A stretch of DNA of 64,000 nucleotides, from the NCBI RefSeq assembly GCF_024611995.1, contig NZ_CP102509.1:7688001-7752000 (forward strand). The letters are read 5' to 3'. Both the position numbers and the translations under genes were made by a program. The notes under the pieces were generated by a model. The model saw only the letters and a program-made list of their open reading frames with translations, was not told the origin of the DNA and did not search any database. Numbering within the stretch: position 1 is the first letter of the stretch; the number at the start of each line of letters is the position of its first letter. This document shows, piece after piece, positions 24,174 through 32,913 of the stretch. The DNA comes from Streptomyces sp. NBC_00162 (lineage in GTDB: Bacteria > Actinomycetota > Actinomycetes > Streptomycetales > Streptomycetaceae).

Positions 24174-24989
24174 CTACGGCTTCGGCAGCACGCAGCCGGG
24201 ACGGTTCAGGTCGATCTTGTTGCCGGGGGCTATGCAGGGGACGAGGGTGTAGGTCTCCTGTGCGTAGTTGATGCCCTGGCGGACCGTTACGTTGCCGTTC
24301 TCGTCGACCTCGCACGGATTGTTGTCCGTGCAGCGGCCGCCGTCCTCGTTGCCCGTGTTGTTGACGGCGACGACCTTGCCGGTCGCCGTGTCGATCACGG
24401 GCGAGCCGGAAGTCCCGCCGATGGTGTTGCAGGACGAGGTGTAGCGGACCGAGTCCTTCCAGGTCCATTCGCCCTCTTTGAGGCGGTAGGCGAAGCCGTC
24501 CACGGAACAGCTGTAGGTCCGCTTCCAGTAGCCGGAGACGACCTTGATGGCCGAACCCTGCGTGGGGCGGGTGTCATTGAGAGTGAGCGCGGTGATGCCG
24601 TACTGGCTCTGGATCTGGGCGTACGTCTTGGTCAGCTGGTAGACCGAGACGTCCGTGTCGGTCATGGTCGCGTACGAGATCTTGCTGGCGCGCAGCGTGC
24701 CGACCTTGGAGCCCGCGGCGTTGAGCAGCGAGAACGAGCGGGTGGAGGGCTGGTCCTTGACGACCTCGCCGGCCACGGGGAAGCCGGTCTCCAGACAGTG
24801 CCCGTTGGACAGGACCAGTGCGGGATCGTTCGGCTGGGAGGCGGGTGCGCGGACGACGGAGCCGGAGCAGTTGCTGAGGGCGACGGTGCCCGCGTAGGTG
24901 ACCGCGACGGCCGGTGCGGCGATGGCCGGGGCGCCCGCGGCTCCCACGAGGAGCAGGGCTAACAAGGCGCCGGCGAGAGGCTTTTTCAT
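24174..24989 (-). CDS. secreted trypsin-like serine protease (S1/PA clan)
   Basis: This is a 271-residue exported protein. The start at 24989 gives a textbook signal peptide (MKKPLAGALLALLLVG to AIAAPA, residues 1-25); upstream in-frame starts do not. The catalytic triad is His64 in LSNGHC, Asp113 in MTDTDVSVY and Ser194 in GGTSGSPV. Several cysteine pairs (C41/C65, C161/C187, C-terminal CIAPG and RPGCVLP) suit a secreted disulfide-bonded fold. It is probably a V8/trypsin-like endopeptidase released during growth on protein. It stands alone with its own terminator. Confidence 0.87.
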   Translation of the reverse strand: MKKPLAGALLALLLVGAAGAPAIAAPAVAVTYAGTVALSNCSGSVVRAPASQPNDPALVLSNGHCLETGFPVAGEVVKDQPSTRSFSLLNAAGSKVGTLRASKISYATMTDTDVSVYQLTKTYAQIQSQYGITALTLNDTRPTQGSAIKVVSGYWKRTYSCSVDGFAYRLKEGEWTWKDSVRYTSSCNTIGGTSGSPVIDTATGKVVAVNNTGNEDGGRCTDNNPCEVDENGNVTVRQGINYAQETYTLVPCIAPGNKIDLNRPGCVLPKP

Positions 24990-25241
24990 GTGGGGGTTCC
25001 CCTCTGAGGACAATGCGACCGAAGATCCTTCGGTTGTCATGCGCATTGTTGGTATCCGGGCGTCAACCCGCAAGAGGGCGTGGCGGGTTGACGCGACGCC
25101 CCTGTGGCAAGGGTCGGCCGGGGTGGGGGCGGCGGTGGTGACGGTCCGGTGACTTCCCGATCTCTCTCCGGCACAGGTGTTCCGTAGCGGAGGCTTTGCC
25201 TCCTACGGTCTGTGCAGCACAGTTCCGGATCGGGAGGCAGC

Positions 25242-25733
25242 GTGGAGCGCGAGATCGACATCGACCAGCTGATTGCGGCGATGAAGGCGGTCGACGAGGC
25301 GGGCCGGCTCTTCGAGGAGTCGCTCGCGGTGTACGAGGCGCGCGGCCTCAAGCGGACCAGCGACGACTTCAAGGTGGCGGGCGGCTCCGTCCAGACCCTC
25401 CAGGGTGCCGAGGAGATGGCCCTCGGAACCCGCAGGTTCCTCACCGAACTCGCCCTGCTCGCCGGTTTCACGACGGCAGGCCTGGAAGACCGCCTGGCCG
25501 GACGGGCGGGGACGGCCCGCGCGGGGTTCCGGGGTGTCTCCGGCGGCGGCTCCCGGATGGCCCGGCCGCTGCTCGACCCGACCCTGAAGGGGCTGCGGCT
25601 GCTGCTGGACGTCGACCTCTTCGAGCCCGCCTTCAAGGAGGAGATAGCGGAGGTGGTGCGGGCCGAGGCGGCGACCTACCCCGAGCCGTCGGCCTTCCGC
25701 GTCCCGCGCGCCGCGGCCGGGCGCACCCCCTGA
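25242..25733 (+). CDS. conserved hypothetical protein
   Basis: The product is 163 residues from a GTG at 25242, chosen because GGGAGG lies four bases upstream; an ATG at 25212 would add ten residues but has no such site. It is acidic and helical (DIDQLIAAMKAVDEAGRLFEESLAVYEARGL), with a short Gly/Ser/Arg-rich middle and a second helix rich in Glu. No signal or membrane segment. I do not recognise it. Confidence 0.6.
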   Translation: MEREIDIDQLIAAMKAVDEAGRLFEESLAVYEARGLKRTSDDFKVAGGSVQTLQGAEEMALGTRRFLTELALLAGFTTAGLEDRLAGRAGTARAGFRGVSGGGSRMARPLLDPTLKGLRLLLDVDLFEPAFKEEIAEVVRAEAATYPEPSAFRVPRAAAGRTP

Positions 25734-25783
25734 GCGGATCCCCTCGGGGTGCCGTGCCCGGCTGAGGGGGAGAGGCTGGAGAC

Positions 25784-26032
25784 ATGCATCATGCACCCGT
25801 CGTCGTACACCGGATCTTCCCGTCGGGAGGCCGGCAGGTCACGCTGCGGACCGCGGGCGGCGAGGAGTCCCTCGGGGTGGCCCGCTCGGACCAGGACGTC
25901 ATCGAGTTCCTCCGGCGGGCCGGGATGCCCGATCCCGACGACGTGGTCCTCGGCGGCTCGGAGCTGCTGGAGTGGGACTCCGACGAGCCCCACGTGTACA
26001 CCGCGGACCCGCCGACCGACGACCTGCCGTAG
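25784..26032 (+). CDS. small conserved hypothetical protein
   Basis: This 82-residue acidic protein opens with beta-strand-like sequence (VVVHRIFPSGGRQVTLRT) and ends with a Asp/Pro-rich tail. An AGAGG/GGAG stretch precedes the ATG. It has no cysteines, signal or membrane segment and no recognised domain. It follows the hypothetical gene at 25242 by 50 bases and may be cotranscribed. Confidence 0.55.
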   Translation: MHHAPVVVHRIFPSGGRQVTLRTAGGEESLGVARSDQDVIEFLRRAGMPDPDDVVLGGSELLEWDSDEPHVYTADPPTDDLP

Positions 26033-26073
26033 GGGGGTGTTCCCCGGGTCTGCGGGGCGTCGCCGTTCGGCCC

Positions 26074-26718
26074 TCAGCGGCGCAGGTAGGCGAGCACGGC
26101 GAGCACCCGCCGGTTGTCCTCGGCGCAGGGCGCGATCCGGAGCTTGGCGAAGATGCTCGCCGTGTGCTTGGCGACGGCGCTCTCGCTGAAGTGCAGGGTG
26201 AGCGCGATCGCGGCGTTGGACCGGCCCTCCGCCATCAGTTCCAGTACGTCCCGCTCCCGCGCGGTGAGGCTCGCTATGGTTCCCCGGGCGTCGCCGCGCG
26301 AGAGCAGCCTGGAGATGACCTGCTGGTCCAGGACGGTGCCGCCCGCGGCGACCCGTCGTACGGCGTCGACGAACTGGCCGGTGTCGGTGACCCGGTCCTT
26401 GAGGAGGTATCCGACGCCTCCGTCGTCACCGGCCAGCAACTCGTTGGCGTAGAGCTGGTCGACGTACTGGGAGAGCACGAGGACGGGCAGCCCCGGGCGC
26501 CGGCGGCGGGCTTCGAGCGCGGCCTGGAGGCCCTCGTCGGTCAGGGTCGGCGGCAGGCGTACGTCGACGACCGCGACGTCCGGTTCCTCCTCCAGCAGGG
26601 CGCGCAGCAGCGAGGGGCCGTTGTCCACCGAGGCGACGATGTCGAAGCCGTGCTCCCGCAGGGTGCGCTCCAGCCCGTCCCTCAGGAGGAAGAGGTCTTC
26701 GGCGAGGACAACGCGCAC
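26074..26718 (-). CDS. NarL/LuxR-type response regulator
   Basis: This 214-residue regulator has a receiver domain with phospho-acceptor Asp52 in VVDVRLPP and a C-terminal LuxR helix-turn-helix (LTARERDVLELMAEGRSNAAIA, residues about 148-169). The GTG at 26718 follows GGAG by five bases and lies inside the 3' end of the kinase gene, a 37-base overlap that indicates coupled translation. It is partnered with the kinase encoded immediately upstream. Confidence 0.9.
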   Translation of the reverse strand: MRVVLAEDLFLLRDGLERTLREHGFDIVASVDNGPSLLRALLEEEPDVAVVDVRLPPTLTDEGLQAALEARRRRPGLPVLVLSQYVDQLYANELLAGDDGGVGYLLKDRVTDTGQFVDAVRRVAAGGTVLDQQVISRLLSRGDARGTIASLTARERDVLELMAEGRSNAAIALTLHFSESAVAKHTASIFAKLRIAPCAEDNRRVLAVLAYLRR

Positions 26719-27926
26719 GGAATCTCCAACGTCACGGTGGTCGGTCCGCCCGGCGGGCTGTGCAGGGCGAGGGTCCCGTCGAAGGTAGCCAACCGGCTCC
26801 GGACGCCGAGCAGCCCGGTCCCCCCGGCGGGGTCCGCGCCGCCGCGGCCGTCGTCGGTGACGGTCACGCGCAGCCGCGGGTCCCGGCCGCCGTCGTGCTC
26901 GACGACGATGCCGACGCGGTCGGCGCCGGCGTGCTTCGCCGCGTTGGCCAGCAGCTCGTTGACCGCGAAGTAGGCGGCCGATTCGACGGGCGCGGCCAGC
27001 CGCCCGGGCAGCCGGGCTTCGACCCGTACGTCGAGGAAACTGTCGAGCGCCAGCGAGCGCAGCGCGTCGCCCAGTCCGCGGTCGGTGAGCACCGGCGGCT
27101 GGATGCCCCGGACCAGGTCGCGCAGGTCCTCGAGCGCGCGCGCCGACAGGGCGCGCACTTCCAGCAGTTCGGTACGGGCGGCCGCCGGATCGCGCTCCAG
27201 CAGCCGGGTGGCGGAGTCGAGCCGCATGCCCAGGGCGACGAGCCGGGCCTGCGCACCGTCGTGCAGGTCCCGCTCGATGCGCTGCAGTTCGGCCGCCTGG
27301 GAGTCGAGGGCGGCCCTGCGCCCGTCGGTCAGCTGCTCGATGCGGTGCGCGAGTTCGGCGCTGCGGGGCGCGCCGAGGCACAGGCGGGTCCAGCGGGCGT
27401 GCAGGCGCAGGACGCGCGGTGCGGCGGCGGCGCCGAGAGCCATGAAGGCCACTCCCAGGGCCAGCGCCGCGAGCATGGCGGGAGTGCTGTCCACGAGGAC
27501 GAAGGCGTACCAGTTGCCGTCGCCGAGGTGACGCCAGACGAACGGCTGGACGAGCGCGCCGAAGGCCCCGTACTCGATGAGGGCGAGCGGGACGGTGACC
27601 AGCAGGCCCCCGGCCGACGGCTCCAGCCAGGCCCACCTCAGGTCGCGCCAGAAGCCCTCCTCGGTGAGGACGGCGCGGGCCGCGCGGGGGAGGGGCTCCG
27701 GCGGGCCGATCCGTACTCCCGACCACACCCCGGCCCGCTCGCGGGAGTGGTCGGACCGGCGGCGCAGCGCGCGGGCGGCGGCCGGCAGCATCCGCCCGCC
27801 GAGGCCGAGGGGCAGGAGCAGCAGGGCTCCGACCACCCCCGCCCCCGTGAAGGCCGCGGCCACCGCCGCCAGACTCGCCAGCTGGCACCGCCAGGCGGCG
27901 GTCAGGGAACGGGATGTCGAACTCAT
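26682..27926 (-). CDS. NarL-family sensor histidine kinase
   Basis: This 414-residue kinase has N-terminal membrane segments (about 18-45 and 105-170) with a sensor-type loop, then the HisKA_3 dimerisation box ERDLHDGAQARLVALGMRLDSA with His222. The C-terminal ATPase domain shows NELLANAAKHAGADRV and the G-box VTDDGRGGAD. It phosphorylates the regulator encoded next. Its ATG overlaps the stop of the CPBP protease gene (ATGA), so a membrane protease, a kinase and a regulator form one operon. Confidence 0.9.
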   Translation of the reverse strand: MSSTSRSLTAAWRCQLASLAAVAAAFTGAGVVGALLLLPLGLGGRMLPAAARALRRRSDHSRERAGVWSGVRIGPPEPLPRAARAVLTEEGFWRDLRWAWLEPSAGGLLVTVPLALIEYGAFGALVQPFVWRHLGDGNWYAFVLVDSTPAMLAALALGVAFMALGAAAAPRVLRLHARWTRLCLGAPRSAELAHRIEQLTDGRRAALDSQAAELQRIERDLHDGAQARLVALGMRLDSATRLLERDPAAARTELLEVRALSARALEDLRDLVRGIQPPVLTDRGLGDALRSLALDSFLDVRVEARLPGRLAAPVESAAYFAVNELLANAAKHAGADRVGIVVEHDGGRDPRLRVTVTDDGRGGADPAGGTGLLGVRSRLATFDGTLALHSPPGGPTTVTLEIPCALSSPKTSSS

Positions 27927-28747
27927 GTCCTGTGCAGGGTAGCCGCAGCCGAACCGGCCCCGGAAGGTGTCCTCATGACCCACGGCAGGGCCGCGAGCAG
28001 GCACGCCGACCCGAAGCAGACCATCGGCAGGACGGCGCCGGACTCCTCGTCCAGGAAGAGCAGCATGCCGAGGTTGACCAGGGTGTGGAAGCCGCCCGCG
28101 AGCAGCAGCCGGCGGGCCCCGCCCGCGCCCTCGAGCGCGAGGCCCAGCACCACCGACATGGCCACGGTCGCGGCGAGGAAGGCCGCCGCGTACTGCGGGC
28201 GCTGTGCGAACACCGGCACGTGCCACAGCCCCCACAGCACACCCACGGTGACCGAGGACGCGAGCACGCCGAACCGGGTGCGCAGCAGCGGCTGGAGGAG
28301 ACAGCGCCAGCCGAGCTCCTCGGCGCACGCCCCCACCAGCTGCGCCACGACGATCAGCGCGAAGGAGTGTTCCAGGGAACCGGGGCGGGTGAACCAGCCG
28401 TCGGCCGCGCCGCCTTGGACCAGCAGGTAGGCCAGGATCGCCAGCACGGTGATCAGCGGAGCCGTGGCGAGCAGCGCCGCGCCCCGCCCGGCCCCGCCCC
28501 GCCCGGCCCCGGACGGCCCGGCCCCGCGGACCAGCCGGGCGACCCGGTCGCGCTGGACCAGCGCCAGCGCGGCCACCGCGGCGGCCGGTCCGAACTGAGC
28601 CAGCTGGATCACCTCGGCGGGTACCCCGGCGGCCTGTTGCACCGCCCCCAGCGCACCCGCCGCCGCGAAGGCCACCGCGAGGAACCCGCCCGCCGTCCCC
28701 CACACCCGCTGTGACCGCGCCGCCCCGATGTCCTCGAACGTCTCCAT
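27923..28747 (-). CDS. CPBP-family intramembrane glutamic endopeptidase
   Basis: This 274-residue polytopic membrane protein has the ABI/CAAX-protease motifs: E143-E144-x-x-x-R148 in CAEELGWRCLLQP, H176 in GLWHVPVF and a later histidine in AGGFHTLVN. These form the catalytic site of the Rce1-like family. First gene of a three-gene operon with a kinase and regulator, so it may process or sense the signal that the kinase reads; that link is inference. A Gly/Arg-rich loop near 78-90 separates the first helices from the core. Confidence 0.85.
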   Translation of the reverse strand: METFEDIGAARSQRVWGTAGGFLAVAFAAAGALGAVQQAAGVPAEVIQLAQFGPAAAVAALALVQRDRVARLVRGAGPSGAGRGGAGRGAALLATAPLITVLAILAYLLVQGGAADGWFTRPGSLEHSFALIVVAQLVGACAEELGWRCLLQPLLRTRFGVLASSVTVGVLWGLWHVPVFAQRPQYAAAFLAATVAMSVVLGLALEGAGGARRLLLAGGFHTLVNLGMLLFLDEESGAVLPMVCFGSACLLAALPWVMRTPSGAGSAAATLHRT

Positions 28748-28817
28748 GTCCCGCTCCGCTCCGCGTCGTTGACCGTGTACTCACGGACGACGATGCCGGG
28801 CGGAACGAACCCGGTCA

Positions 28818-28860
28818 GTGCACCTGACCACCGGGCTGGGGTGTACCCAGGTGCACCTGA
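28818..28860. repeat. paired GTGCACCTGA repeats forming an inverted repeat
   Basis: GTGCACCTGA occurs at 28818-28827 and 28851-28860. Because GTGCAC is itself palindromic, GTGCACCTG (28818-28826) and CAGGTGCAC (28848-28856) also form a 9-base inverted repeat. It lies between the SHOCT gene and the CPBP operon and could be a terminator for the former or an operator for the latter. Confidence 0.45.
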
Positions 28861-28888
28861 GCTCCCGGGCGGCCGGAGGTGACGGGGC

Positions 28889-29179
28889 TCAGGCCGCGCC
28901 GCCCTTGGAAGCGGGGCCGAACTGCTCGTCCAGCACGGACAGCCGCCGCCAGTACTCGTCCTCGTCGATCTCGCCGGACGCGAAGCGGCGCCCCAGGATC
29001 CCGATGGGCGACTGCTCGCCGTAGGCCGCTCCCCGGGCCTGCCACGGCCCGCGGCGGCCGCGCCACACGGTGCGGCGCAGCACGGTCACGGCGCCGATCA
29101 CGACCGCCGCCCAGATCAGCGGGAAGAACAGGATCCACGGGCCGGGCCCGTCGTACGCGAGGGTGGTGAGGGTGTTCAT
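28889..29179 (-). CDS. small membrane protein with SHOCT domain
   Basis: This 96-residue protein has one membrane helix (WILFFPLIWAAVVIGAVTVL, residues about 15-34), a basic stretch and a C-terminal SHOCT motif (ILGRRFASGEIDEDEYWRRLSVL). SHOCT segments occur at the ends of many small envelope proteins and may mediate oligomerisation. It is probably a minor membrane or stress-related protein. Confidence 0.8.
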   Translation of the reverse strand: MNTLTTLAYDGPGPWILFFPLIWAAVVIGAVTVLRRTVWRGRRGPWQARGAAYGEQSPIGILGRRFASGEIDEDEYWRRLSVLDEQFGPASKGGAA

Positions 29180-29321
29180 CTCGGTTCATCTCCTCGGAGG
29201 TTCGGAGGTGCGGACGTTTCGTCTCACTCCGAGACTGCCTCCGGGAGGGGCCCGGGTCGTCGTACGGCCGGCTGCACCGCGCCTACGACCAGGGGAGTAC
29301 GGCGGCGCGCGGGGCCCGGTG

Positions 29322-29987
29322 TCAGCCGAGCCAGCCCGGCCGTACCAGCCCCGACTCGTAGGCCAGGACCACCAGCTGGGCGCGGTCGCGGGCGCCGAGC
29401 TTGACCATGGTCCGGCTGACGTGGGTCTTCGCGGTGAGGGGGCTGACGACCAGGCGGCGGGCGATCTCCTCGTTGGACAGGCCCATGCCCACCAGCGCCA
29501 TCACCTCCCGCTCCCGGTCCGTGAGCCGGCCCAGATCCGCCGCGGCCGCGGGCCGCTTCGAGCGGGCCGCGAACTCCGAGATCAGACGGCGGGTCACGCC
29601 CGGGGACAGCAGCGCGTCGCCCTCCACCACCGCACGGACCGCGCGCAGCAGTTCCTCCGGCTCGGTGTCCTTGACGAGGAAGCCCGAGGCGCCGGACCGG
29701 ATCGCCTCGAAGACGTACTCGTCGAGTTCGAAGGTGGTGAGCATGACGACCCTGACGGCAGCCAGCGCCCCGTCCTCGGTGATCCGCCGGGTGGCGGCGA
29801 GCCCGTCCAGCACCGGCATCCGGATGTCCATGAGGACGACGTCGGGGCGCAGCTCCCGCACCATCCGCACGGCCTCGTCCCCGTCGGCCGCCTCACCGGC
29901 CACCTCGATGTCGGGCTGCGCCGAGAGCAGCGCCCGGAACCCCGCCCGGACGAGGAGCTGGTCGTCGGCGAGCAGTACACGGATCAC
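29322..29987 (-). CDS. NarL/LuxR-type response regulator
   Basis: This 221-residue regulator has Asp54 in VVLMDIRMP as phosphorylation site, a conserved lysine in GFLVKDTEP and a LuxR DNA-binding domain (LTDREREVMALVGMGLSNEEIARRL, residues about 154-178). Its ATG overlaps the stop of the kinase gene (ATGA). It is more conventional than the regulator at 26074 and unlikely to share its partner. Confidence 0.92.
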   Translation of the reverse strand: MIRVLLADDQLLVRAGFRALLSAQPDIEVAGEAADGDEAVRMVRELRPDVVLMDIRMPVLDGLAATRRITEDGALAAVRVVMLTTFELDEYVFEAIRSGASGFLVKDTEPEELLRAVRAVVEGDALLSPGVTRRLISEFAARSKRPAAAADLGRLTDREREVMALVGMGLSNEEIARRLVVSPLTAKTHVSRTMVKLGARDRAQLVVLAYESGLVRPGWLG

Positions 29988-31189
29988 GGGTCCTCCTGGG
30001 ACGTGACGGCCTTCAGCGGCAGCCTCGCCACCACCCGGAAACCCCCGCCGGTACGCGGCCCGGCCTCGATCGTGCCGCCCAGGGCGGCGGCCCGCTCACG
30101 CATGCCCACGAGCCCGTTCCCACTGCCCCCCGCGGCGCCTCCGGTGGCCGGGCCCTCGTCGTCCACGCGCAGCTCCAGGGCGCGCGGCTGCCATATGAGG
30201 CCGACGCGCGCGGTGCGCGCACCGGAGTGCCGTACGACGTTGGTCAGCGCCTCCTGCAGGATCCGGAAGGCGGCCAGGTCCGCGCCGGGCGGCAACGCCC
30301 GCGGCGTCCCCTCGGCCGCCACCTCCACGGCGAGGCCGGCCGCCGCGGCCTGCTCGACGAGCTCGGGAAGGCGGTCGAGACCGGGGGCGGGGGCGCGGGG
30401 CGCGTCACCGGGGGTGCGCAGGGTGTCGAGGACTTGCCGGACCTCGCCCAGGGCCTCCTTGCTGGCGGCCTTGATGGTGGTCAGAGCCGTACGGGCCTGC
30501 TCGGGGTCGGTGTCGAGCAGGGCCAGCCCGACGCCCGCCTGGACGTTGATCACCGAAATGCTGTGGGCGAGGACGTCGTGCAGTTCACGGGCGATGCGCA
30601 GCCGCTCCTCGTCCACCCGGCGCCGCTCGGCGGCAGCCCGCTCGACCCGCTCACGGGCCCACTGCTCCCGCCGTACGCGGACCAGCTCGGCGACGGCGAG
30701 CATCGCGAGCACCCACGCGGTAATGGCCAGCTCCTGCCCCCAGGGCGCCGGGCCGTCCCCGGCGGGCGGGAGCCACTGGTACAGCCAGTGGGCGATGAGC
30801 AGGTGCCCGGCCCAGAGCAGCCCGACGGCCCCCCAGGCGGCTGAGCGGTGACCGGCGACGACGGCCGCGAAACAGGCCAGCGCCAGGCTGACGAACACCG
30901 GGCCGTACGGGTACCCGGCGCCGATGTACACCAGGGTGACGGCGCTGACCCCGTACGCCACGGCCACCGGATGCCGGTGCCGGGCCAGGAGCAGTGCGGG
31001 CCCGAGCAGCAGCAGAAGCCGCGCGAACGCGTCCAGCCCCACCCGCCCGGGCTGCTCCCGCGCGGCCCAGCCGGAGGCGGCCTGCGCGAAGACGGCGACG
31101 AGCAGCACCGAGCGCCAGGCCGGGCCCCGCCCGGTCCGCTCCACCCATCGTCGCCACGGAGGACCGGGGCGCTCACGCCGCATTTCCAT
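29984..31189 (-). CDS. NarL-family sensor histidine kinase
   Basis: This 401-residue kinase has five or six membrane helices in the first 170 residues and no large external domain. A HisKA_3 box RIARELHDVLAHSISVINVQAG with His204 follows, then the ATPase domain (LQEALTNVVRHSGA, and GNGLVGMRERAAALGG as G-box). It pairs with the overlapping regulator. The stimulus is probably membrane-borne, given the lack of an extracellular sensor; that is inference. Confidence 0.92.
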   Translation of the reverse strand: MEMRRERPGPPWRRWVERTGRGPAWRSVLLVAVFAQAASGWAAREQPGRVGLDAFARLLLLLGPALLLARHRHPVAVAYGVSAVTLVYIGAGYPYGPVFVSLALACFAAVVAGHRSAAWGAVGLLWAGHLLIAHWLYQWLPPAGDGPAPWGQELAITAWVLAMLAVAELVRVRREQWARERVERAAAERRRVDEERLRIARELHDVLAHSISVINVQAGVGLALLDTDPEQARTALTTIKAASKEALGEVRQVLDTLRTPGDAPRAPAPGLDRLPELVEQAAAAGLAVEVAAEGTPRALPPGADLAAFRILQEALTNVVRHSGARTARVGLIWQPRALELRVDDEGPATGGAAGGSGNGLVGMRERAAALGGTIEAGPRTGGGFRVVARLPLKAVTSQEDP

Positions 31190-31355
31190 ACGACCACGCT
31201 AGTGCGCGCCCGCCGTCACCCGCGTCACCCCGGCGTAGCGTTCGCGGCGTACTCCCCAGGTAGTACGCGCAGGCCCGACAGGCTAGGTTGCACGGATGCC
31301 GGGGCCGTCGTGAACACCCGACCCTGGCATCGAGGGGTTGCCGCGCTGCCGTAAA

Positions 31356-31388
31356 TTGTCCCACGGCCCGCCGGGCCAGGCCGGACAA
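31356..31388. promoter_or_regulatory. TTGTCC...GGACAA inverted repeat before the propeller gene
   Basis: TTGTCC (31356-31361) and GGACAA (31383-31388) enclose a GC-rich 21-base spacer that itself contains GGCCCGCCGGGCC. It lies 33 bases before the start of the gene at 31421. It is a weak operator or hairpin candidate. Confidence 0.3.
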
Positions 31389-31420
31389 AAGGGACGATCG
31401 CGGGCAGGAGTGGGCAGGAC

Positions 31421-32578
31421 ATGGCGCGACGCGGACGTGCGGACACGGACCGAGGGGCCATCTCCGGCGAGCCTGCGGTCCCGGGCTCCGAGATAGCCGC
31501 CGCGGCCGACGGCGGACACGCCGCCCCGGGCTGGCTGCGCCTGGGGCGCGACGGCCGGCTGACCGCCTACGCGAGCTGCGCCGAGGGCCTGGTGCGCTGG
31601 ACGGAGTCGGCACCCGGCTCGGACGTCTGGCACGGGCCCGACCTGTTCCCCGTAGAGGGCTGGGCCGGCCGGTACACGCTGACCCAGGACTCCAACGGCT
31701 TCGTCTGGTTCGCCGCCATCCGCCACCGGGACGGGGCGCCGGACGGCCGCGAATTCGTCATAGCGGCCCAATATCAGACAAGTCGGCCGCTGAGCGACTG
31801 GCGCGCCGTGGGCAATCCCTTCCCGCCGGGCGACGATTCGGCACCCGCTCCGGGCGCCCCCGTCGTCCTCGCCGACGGATCGGGCTCCCTCCACTACTTC
31901 GTCACCCGTTTCGGGGCGGGCATTCGCGCCCGGAGCCAGCGCTCCGACGGGTCATGGACCGCGTGGGCCGACCATGAACTCAGGTGGGTGCGCGGTGCGA
32001 TCGTGCCGACCGAGCCGATCCAGGGCAGGGTCGGGTTCCTGGCGCCCTTCCGGGGCGGTGCCGTGCAGATGGGTCAGACGAAGCCGGGGGACGGGGCCCT
32101 CACCTGGCTGGGCCGGATGGAAGCGGACGCCGTCGAAGGGACGTACAGCTCCTGCGAGACGAGCCCCGGCGTCGCCACCCACTTCTGGCGCGCCCCGGCG
32201 GACGGAACCGTCGTCGCCTGCCGGCCGCAGCGGTTCGGCGTGGTGACGACGAGCGGGTTCATGTCCCTGGGCGGCGCGGGTGGCGTCGGCCCGGTCGGCG
32301 TCGTCCGTACGCCCATCAACGGTTACGACTGCACGGTCCTCCTCCAGCGCGGCGCCGAGGGATACCCGGAGATCGCGGCCTATCCCACGGAGGGTGAGCA
32401 GTACGGGGCCTGGTGGGCCCCTGTCGGAGACCGGTGCGCGGGACTCCCGGCCCTTGCTCTCGACGCCCGCGGCTCGGTCACGATCGCGATGCTCGACACG
32501 GACGGCGGGCTGCGGATCGCCCGGCAGGATCTCACGGCCGAGGGGCTCGCGTTCGGCGAATGGCGTCACGTGGGGTGA
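31421..32578 (+). CDS. beta-propeller/lectin-like protein of unknown function
   Basis: This 385-residue protein has no signal peptide or membrane helix. It is built of repeated beta-strand units with W, G and D at turns (GWLRLGRDGRLTAYA; GSDVWHGPDLFPVEGWAG; FVWFAAIRHRDG; GSWTAWADHELRW), a pattern of PLL or tachylectin-type propellers, with about 45-50 residues per blade. I cannot assign a ligand. It precedes the glycosyltransferase/polymerase gene by 335 bases in the same orientation, and a sugar-binding role would fit the locus, but this is inference. Confidence 0.6.
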   Translation: MARRGRADTDRGAISGEPAVPGSEIAAAADGGHAAPGWLRLGRDGRLTAYASCAEGLVRWTESAPGSDVWHGPDLFPVEGWAGRYTLTQDSNGFVWFAAIRHRDGAPDGREFVIAAQYQTSRPLSDWRAVGNPFPPGDDSAPAPGAPVVLADGSGSLHYFVTRFGAGIRARSQRSDGSWTAWADHELRWVRGAIVPTEPIQGRVGFLAPFRGGAVQMGQTKPGDGALTWLGRMEADAVEGTYSSCETSPGVATHFWRAPADGTVVACRPQRFGVVTTSGFMSLGGAGGVGPVGVVRTPINGYDCTVLLQRGAEGYPEIAAYPTEGEQYGAWWAPVGDRCAGLPALALDARGSVTIAMLDTDGGLRIARQDLTAEGLAFGEWRHVG

Positions 32579-32913
32579 GTTTCATCACCGGGCCGCCCGG
32601 CCCCGTGGTGGGAATTGCTCATTCCGGTCCTTCCCCGCCCAACTGGACAGTTGGCGCGCCCGCTAGGCCCGGGATGTAGTTGCTCATTAACACATGCGAA
32701 ACATTGCGCGGCCGGGGCGTTTCCGAATACTTGCTCGGCGTCAAACGATTGGCCTAGGCTGCACACGCCCTGTGAGGGCCGCATAAGTGTGCGGCCCGCG
32801 TCGGGCAGGACGGGCGAGGCGAGGGGGCGGCGGTGGTCGGGGGCGGAACTGGCTTCGTGTCGCGGCAGGTAGCCGCACGCCGGAAAAAGTGTGGCAATCA
32901 AGGAGTTTTCTGA
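32579..32913 (+). promoter_or_regulatory. long leader and promoter region of the GT2-TagF gene
   Basis: These 335 bases hold no gene. TTGCTCATT occurs twice (32615 and 32680). TTGCTC (32731-32736) and TAGGCT (32755-32760), 18 bp apart, make a plausible promoter. This predicts a leader of about 145 bases with a hairpin GGGCCGCA-N6-TGCGGCCC at 32776-32797. AAGGAG at 32900-32905 is the ribosome binding site. Confidence 0.5.
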
